Origin: Actinomycetota bacterium
GTDB lineage: Bacteria; Actinomycetota; Acidimicrobiia; Acidimicrobiales; Ilumatobacteraceae
Assembly: GCA_005793785.1 (NCBI GenBank)
Contig: SXPW01000116.1
Span: 1-21,455 of the forward strand
Direction: 5' to 3'
DNA length: 21,455 bases
The notes under the pieces are model-generated. The model did not search any database. It was not told where the DNA came from and saw only the letters and a program-made list of their open reading frames with translations. The position numbers and the translations under genes were made by a program. Positions 17,732 to 21,455 of this stretch are shown here, in pieces. Positions within the stretch are counted from its first letter, which is position 1; each line of letters starts with the position of its first letter.

Positions 17732-18189
17732 GCAGCAACCCTTCGGTATTGGCGATGCGAGACACGGGTCCATCTCCCGAAGCACAAATCACCCGCGACA
17801 TCGTGAAGCGGGGCATCATTGCGGCACCTGCCCTGTTCGTGGTGTCTTGGTTGGTGTGGGGAAGCGACGGTGCCTGGTCGAGCGCGTACGGTTTGGGACT
17901 CGTGCTGTGCAATTTCATGATCGCCGCCGGGCTCGTCGCCACCACCGCTCGTATCTCGTATGCACTGATGATGGCCGCGACGTTGTTCGGCTACATCCTC
18001 CGACTCGGCATCGTTGCCTTGGCGGTGATGCTCGTACGCAACCAACCGTGGGTTGATTTGCTGGCCCTCGGCCTGACGCTCGTCGTCTCGCATCTCGGAC
18101 TGCTGTTTTGGGAAATGCGATACGTCTCCGCCACGCTCGCGTTCCCCGGTTTGAAACCCGTCATCTCCACAGAAGAGGCCAACGTATGA
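17728..18189 (+). CDS. atpI: ATP synthase subunit I-like protein
   Basis: This 153-aa protein has four hydrophobic helices, near residues 31-45, 50-72, 78-102 and 107-128. Position and topology match the AtpI / ATP synthase I chain family, which helps assemble the c-ring; M. tuberculosis has the equivalent Rv1303 just before atpB. Sequence conservation in this family is low, so the name rests on context as much as on sequence. ATG 17728 overlaps the previous stop (ATGA), and its own stop overlaps atpB in the same way. Confidence 0.82.
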   Translation: MSSNPSVLAMRDTGPSPEAQITRDIVKRGIIAAPALFVVSWLVWGSDGAWSSAYGLGLVLCNFMIAAGLVATTARISYALMMAATLFGYILRLGIVALAVMLVRNQPWVDLLALGLTLVVSHLGLLFWEMRYVSATLAFPGLKPVISTEEANV

Positions 18190-18959
18190 ACGTCACGACA
18201 CTCCTTGCCTTTGAGTTTCCGCCGATCAACGTGCTGCTGCGGTGGCAGGACGTTGCGCCGACCATCAACAAGGTGGTGCTCATCGGAATCGCGGCAGTGC
18301 TCATTGGTACTGGAATCTTCCTCGCTGCTGCACGCAAGGATCCGAAGGTCGCGCCCAAGGGTGCGCGAAACCTGGCCGAAGTCATCATCGAATTCATCGA
18401 GAAGCAGATCATCATGCAGACGATGGGCTCCTCGGGCTTGGCGTGGACGCCGTTCCTCCTCTCGATCTTCATCTTCATTTATCTGTGCAACGTGCCCGGA
18501 GTGATTCCCTTCATCCAGATGCCGGCCACCGCGCGAATGGGCATTCCGGCGTTCATGGCGCTGATGGTGTGGGTGGTCTACAACGCCACTGGCATCAAGC
18601 ATCAGGGTCCCGTCGGCTACTTCAAGTCGGTGCTGTTTCCGCCCGGCGTGCCCAAGGCGCTGTACATCCTCGTGACGCCCATCGAATTGATCTCGACGTT
18701 CATCGTGCGACCCTTCTCGCTCGCCGTACGACTCTTTGCCAACATGCTCGCGGGCCACTTGCTGCTCGTCATTTTCGCGCTGCTCTCGGAAGCGCTGTTC
18801 CAGGCGCGCGATCGGATTCTCATTCCGGTTGGCGTACTGCCGTTCGCCGTATTGCTCTTCCTCACGGGCTTCGAGGTCCTCGTCGCCTTCTTGCAGGCCT
18901 ACATCTTCACCACGTTGACCGCCGTGTACATCAACATGGCGTCCCACGCGGAGCACTGA
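18186..18959 (+). CDS. atpB: F1Fo ATP synthase subunit a
   Basis: This 257-aa integral membrane subunit forms the proton half-channels next to the c-ring. The essential arginine is Arg182 in RPFSLAVRLFANMLAGH (175-191). TPIELISTFIVRPFSL and the C-terminal LQAYIFTTLTAVYINMA are also typical. ATG 18186 overlaps the atpI stop as ATGA; GAAGAGG upstream gives a ribosome-binding site. The longer open frame upstream lies inside atpI and is discarded. Confidence 0.96.
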   Translation: MNVTTLLAFEFPPINVLLRWQDVAPTINKVVLIGIAAVLIGTGIFLAAARKDPKVAPKGARNLAEVIIEFIEKQIIMQTMGSSGLAWTPFLLSIFIFIYLCNVPGVIPFIQMPATARMGIPAFMALMVWVVYNATGIKHQGPVGYFKSVLFPPGVPKALYILVTPIELISTFIVRPFSLAVRLFANMLAGHLLLVIFALLSEALFQARDRILIPVGVLPFAVLLFLTGFEVLVAFLQAYIFTTLTAVYINMASHAEH

Positions 18960-19002
18960 TTCCCGAAACGAATACCAACCAAACAACAAGGAGAAAACAG
19001 CA
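18960..19002 (+). promoter_or_regulatory. A-rich leader and strong ribosome-binding site of atpE
   Basis: The 43-nt gap between atpB and atpE is 22 A, 12 C, 6 G and 3 T, about 42% GC in an otherwise GC-rich region. AAGGAG (18988-18993) lies 9 nt before ATG 19003. Every other junction among these Fo genes is either an overlap or a gap under 20 nt. An unstructured leader that boosts c-subunit translation is known for E. coli atpE; the same role here is inferred. Confidence 0.5.
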
Positions 19003-19293
19003 ATGGAAGCACTAGCAACAATCGCCCGCATCGCGGCAGAAGCAGGTGACGCAGCGACGCCGGCCGACTTGAAGAACACTGCCGCCGCCGCGTCGGCTGG
19101 TTACGCCTACGGCCTCGCCGCGATTGGACCAGGCATCGGCATCGGCATCATCTTCGGCAAGGCCATCGAGTCGATGGCACGTCAGCCCGAGGCTGCAGGC
19201 ATGGTGCGAACCACGATGTTCCTCGGCGTCGCATTCACCGAAGCGCTCGCGCTGATCGGCTTCGTCGCGTTCATTCTGCTCAAGTTCGCCTGA
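19003..19293 (+). CDS. atpE: F1Fo ATP synthase subunit c
   Basis: This 96-aa protein makes the rotating c-ring. Helix 1 (about 32-55) carries the glycine motif IGPGIGIGIIFGKA, the polar loop is ARQPEA (59-64), and helix 2 (about 68-94) contains the ion-binding carboxylate Glu80 in AFTEALALIG. The residue after Glu80 is Ala, not the Ser typical of sodium-binding rings, so protons are the likely ion. The N-terminal extension of about 25 residues before helix 1 is longer than in most c subunits (usually 70-85 aa in total). Confidence 0.96.
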   Translation: MEALATIARIAAEAGDAATPADLKNTAAAASAGYAYGLAAIGPGIGIGIIFGKAIESMARQPEAAGMVRTTMFLGVAFTEALALIGFVAFILLKFA

Positions 19294-19311
19294 TCGAAGT
19301 CGGCACGACAC

Positions 19312-19842
19312 ATGTTCTTTTCCACCATCATCCTTGCCGCGGAGGACATGGGGCCGAATCCCATTGCCCCGGAAAACAAGGAACTCCTCTGGGGCGCCGG
19401 TTCATTCCTGGTGTTCCTCTTCGTGATGAGGGTGTTCCTCGTCCCGAAGGTGAAAAAGGGCATGGACGCTCGCTACGGAGTGATTCGCGAGGGACATGAG
19501 ACTGCCCAGGCGACTCGGTCGTCGGCGCAGGGTGATGTCGCAGCGTACGAGGCCTCGCTCGCCGAGGTTCGCTCCGAAGCAGCCGCACGCATCGACAAGG
19601 CCCGTCAGACGTTGGACACGGAACGCCAAGCCAAGATGGCACAAGCCGCCGAGCGGATCGCCTCCAAGCGAGCCGAAGCGGACAAGGCCATCGAGGCCGC
19701 CCGGGCTGCAGCTCGCGGCGAAGTGGCGGCGGCCGTCGGCAGCGTCACGGCGCGAGCCACGCAACTGGTGCTTGGCAAGTCGCCCGACGCCAACGTCGTG
19801 AAACGTGCCGTCGATAGCACCATGAGCGGAGGTCGTTCGTGA
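19312..19842 (+). CDS. atpF: F1Fo ATP synthase b-type subunit, first copy (b'-like)
   Basis: This 176-aa protein has one membrane helix (about 26-45, WGAGSFLVFLFVMRVFLVPK) and a long Ala/Glu/Arg-rich coiled coil that forms the peripheral stalk. It is the first of two tandem b-type genes. In cyanobacterial and alphaproteobacterial operons with a/c/b'/b/delta order the first is b', so the same naming is suggested here by position only. The N-terminus contains the short segment IILAAED, also present in the next gene. ATG 19312 lies 18 nt after atpE. Its stop overlaps the next GTG. Confidence 0.88.
   Translation: MFFSTIILAAEDMGPNPIAPENKELLWGAGSFLVFLFVMRVFLVPKVKKGMDARYGVIREGHETAQATRSSAQGDVAAYEASLAEVRSEAAARIDKARQTLDTERQAKMAQAAERIASKRAEADKAIEAARAAARGEVAAAVGSVTARATQLVLGKSPDANVVKRAVDSTMSGGRS
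19828..19832 (+). promoter_or_regulatory. Ribosome-binding site of the second b subunit
   Basis: GGAGG lies inside the end of the first b-type gene, 6 nt before GTG 19839, and supports that non-ATG start. Confidence 0.65.
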
Positions 19843-20381
19843 ACGCAATTGCCATCATCATCGCCGCCGAGGATCCCACACAGTCCCACCATTGGCTGTT
19901 TCCGGAAATCGGCGAGATCATCTACGGAGGTCTCGCCTCCATCGTCATCTTCTCTGCGCTGTTCAAGTTTGGTTGGCCGGCAGCTAAGAAGGCGTTGGAG
20001 ACCCGCACCGCCAAGATTCAGAAGGAACTCGACGACTCGGCGGCCGCTCGCCGCGATGCCGAGGCCGATGCGGTGAACATTCGCAAGGCCCTGGGCGACA
20101 TCGCCGGAGAGCGCGCGCGGATGCTCGCCGAAGCCGATACGCAGGCAGCCGCAATCCTCGCCGAGGGACGTGCTCGAATCGAAGCCGAGGTTACCGATCT
20201 GGAGTCGCGTGCCACCGCCGAAATCGCAGCCGCACGGTCGCGCATCGGTGACGAGTTGCGGGCCGAGATCGCCCGACTGTCGGCGCAAGCCACCACCGAC
20301 GCCGTGCGAGCGACGCTCGACGATCGAACCCAGCAGGAATTGGTGGACGGTTTCATCTCCAAGGTGGGAGCATCACGATGA
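19839..20381 (+). CDS. atpF: F1Fo ATP synthase subunit b
   Basis: This 180-aa protein has one membrane helix (about 29-48, YGGLASIVIFSALFKFGWPA) after an FPEIGEII segment, then a long coiled coil (LETRTAKIQKELDDSAAARR onward) that binds F1 through delta. The membrane segment and following FGWPAAKKALETR resemble actinobacterial AtpF more than the preceding gene does. GTG 19839 overlaps the upstream stop (GTGA), with GGAGG as ribosome-binding site. It is not fused to delta, unlike the mycobacterial b-delta protein. Confidence 0.92.
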   Translation: MNAIAIIIAAEDPTQSHHWLFPEIGEIIYGGLASIVIFSALFKFGWPAAKKALETRTAKIQKELDDSAAARRDAEADAVNIRKALGDIAGERARMLAEADTQAAAILAEGRARIEAEVTDLESRATAEIAAARSRIGDELRAEIARLSAQATTDAVRATLDDRTQQELVDGFISKVGASR

Positions 20382-20905
20382 GCGCCCAGCAGGTTTCCGC
20401 GTACGTGAACGCCATGTTCGAAGTAGCAATGGCCAATGATGCAGTTGCGGTGGTGGAGGACGAGTTGTTCCGATTGGCTCGCGCCTACGAGACCAATGAA
20501 GGTCTGCGTTCCTCGCTCAGCGACGCAACGTTGCCGACGGAGCGACGTCAACGTATCGTCGAACAACTCCTCGGCGGCAAGGCCCACAATGTGACCGTGC
20601 AACTCGCCTCCATGCTGGTGGGTACCGGCCATGTGGCGTTGCTACCGCAGGTGGCCGACCAACTGGTGAAGCGTGCATCGAGCGAAAAGCAGTTGGAAGT
20701 GGCCGAGGTTCGCAGTGCGGTGGCGTTGAATGACACCCAGAAGACCCGCATCGCCGAGGCCCTCAGCAAGGCGACCGGCAAGAAGTTGAACCTCAAGTTG
20801 GTCGTCGACCCCAACGTCATCGGCGGCATCGTGGCCACCGTTGGCGACGAAGTCATCGACGACTCCGTCCGTACCCGCCTCGACCAAGTCAAGTCACGTT
20901 TCTAA
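20378..20905 (+). CDS. atpH: F1Fo ATP synthase subunit delta
   Basis: This 175-aa protein links the peripheral stalk to the top of F1. The N-terminal helical domain opens with VSAYVNAMFEVAMANDA. The C-terminal family signature is present as LVVDPNVIGGIVATVGDEVI (141-160), followed by DDSVRTRLDQVKSRF. Length is that of stand-alone delta. ATG 20378 overlaps the atpF stop (ATGA). atpA follows after 23 nt. Confidence 0.95.
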   Translation: MSAQQVSAYVNAMFEVAMANDAVAVVEDELFRLARAYETNEGLRSSLSDATLPTERRQRIVEQLLGGKAHNVTVQLASMLVGTGHVALLPQVADQLVKRASSEKQLEVAEVRSAVALNDTQKTRIAEALSKATGKKLNLKLVVDPNVIGGIVATVGDEVIDDSVRTRLDQVKSRF

Positions 20906-20928
20906 GCGACATTCGAAAGGAAATTCCC

Positions 20929-21455
20929 ATGTCCGAACTCACACTCTCCGCCGCCGACATCGCGGCGGCCATCACCAAGGGTCTCGACGGTTATGCGCCA
21001 TCGGTCGAGGCGCGTACCGTCGGTCGCGTCGCGGAGATCGGCGACGGCATCGCCCGTGTCAGTGGTTTGCCCGATTGTGCGGTGAACGAACTGTTGGAGT
21101 TCGAGGACGGCAGCGTCGGACTGGCGCTCAACCTCGACGAAGACTCGATCGGCGTCGTCGTTCTCGGTGATGCCGACGGCATCGAGGAACAACAGACCGT
21201 CAAGGCCACGGGTCGCATCCTCTCGGTGCCAGTTGGAGACGCGATGCTCGGTCGAGTGGTCAATGCCCTCGGAACGCCGATCGACGGCAAGGGCGACATC
21301 GTTGGTGCGCAGTTGCGTCGCGTGGAAGTGCAGGCACCGGGCATCATGGGCCGTAAACCAGTTCACGAACCGCTCCAGACGGGCATCAAGTCGATCGACG
21401 CGATGACCCCGATCGGTCGAGGTCAACGCGAACTCATCATCGGCGACCGCAAGAC
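20929..21455 (+). CDS. atpA: F1Fo ATP synthase subunit alpha, N-terminal part (3' end outside window)
   Basis: The 175 visible codons start at ATG 20929, with AAAGGA as ribosome-binding site. The N-terminal beta-barrel is seen in VGRVAEIGDGIARVSGLPDC. GRVVNALGTPIDGKGDI and GRKPVHEPLQTGIKSIDAM lead into the nucleotide-binding domain. The window ends at GDRKT, the beginning of the alpha Walker A motif; the RKT variant is also found in other actinobacteria. The alpha subunit carries non-catalytic nucleotide sites in the F1 hexamer. Confidence 0.97.
   Translation, partial: MSELTLSAADIAAAITKGLDGYAPSVEARTVGRVAEIGDGIARVSGLPDCAVNELLEFEDGSVGLALNLDEDSIGVVVLGDADGIEEQQTVKATGRILSVPVGDAMLGRVVNALGTPIDGKGDIVGAQLRRVEVQAPGIMGRKPVHEPLQTGIKSIDAMTPIGRGQRELIIGDRK

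Noticed and set aside
17991..19079. 362-codon reverse-strand frame opposite atpI/atpB/atpE
   Set aside because: It is a shadow of membrane protein genes with confirmed motifs, and its charged repetitive translation is unconvincing.

Overview
The window is a GC-rich chromosomal housekeeping segment of an actinomycete. The gene order follows the deep actinobacterial cluster known from Mycobacterium tuberculosis (argS-lysA-thrA/hom-thrC-thrB-rho-rpmE-prfA-prmC-sua5-rfe/wecA-atpI-atp operon), with departures. The actinobacterial Rho insertion, the Glu-type RpiB and the TLP1-like thiolase protein support Actinomycetota. The missing b-delta fusion, the doubled b subunit and the odd ArgS suggest a deep branch such as Acidimicrobiia; that class assignment is an inference from memory of families, not a search.

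Layout. Bases 1-2241: the C-terminal end of an oligopeptide-type ABC ATPase, a reverse-strand SIMPL-domain membrane-anchored protein, a divergent nucleoside hydrolase, and a reverse-strand tRNA-Arg(CCG). Bases 2396-8128: a tight forward run argS-lysA-hom-thrC (arginyl-tRNA synthesis, last step of lysine synthesis, two steps of threonine synthesis), with gaps of 10 nt or less. Bases 8237-12942: rho, an uncharacterised gene, prfA and prmC (termination of transcription and translation). Bases 12939-14441: a reverse-strand thiolase-like protein whose stop codon overlaps that of prmC in a shared CTAG. Bases 14513-17451: rpiB, glyA and a WecA/TagO-type phosphoglycosyl transferase. Bases 17498-21455: the F1Fo ATP synthase operon (AtpZ-like, AtpI-like, a, c, b', b, delta, start of alpha), cut by the window edge inside the alpha-subunit Walker A motif.

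How the genes work together. LysA, Hom and ThrC draw on the aspartate family pathway. PrmC methylates the GGQ of the RF1 made by prfA just upstream. RpiB and GlyA feed pentose and one-carbon metabolism. The ATP synthase genes are linked by repeated ATGA/GTGA stop-start overlaps, which implies translational coupling.

I see no CRISPR array, phage, transposon or defence island, and no plainly new multi-gene system. The points most worth a second look are the unrecognised gene in the rpmE position, the non-mycobacterial ArgS type, the thiolase-like protein lacking the usual catalytic cysteines, and the A-rich leader of atpE. No gene-free stretch exceeds about 155 bases.
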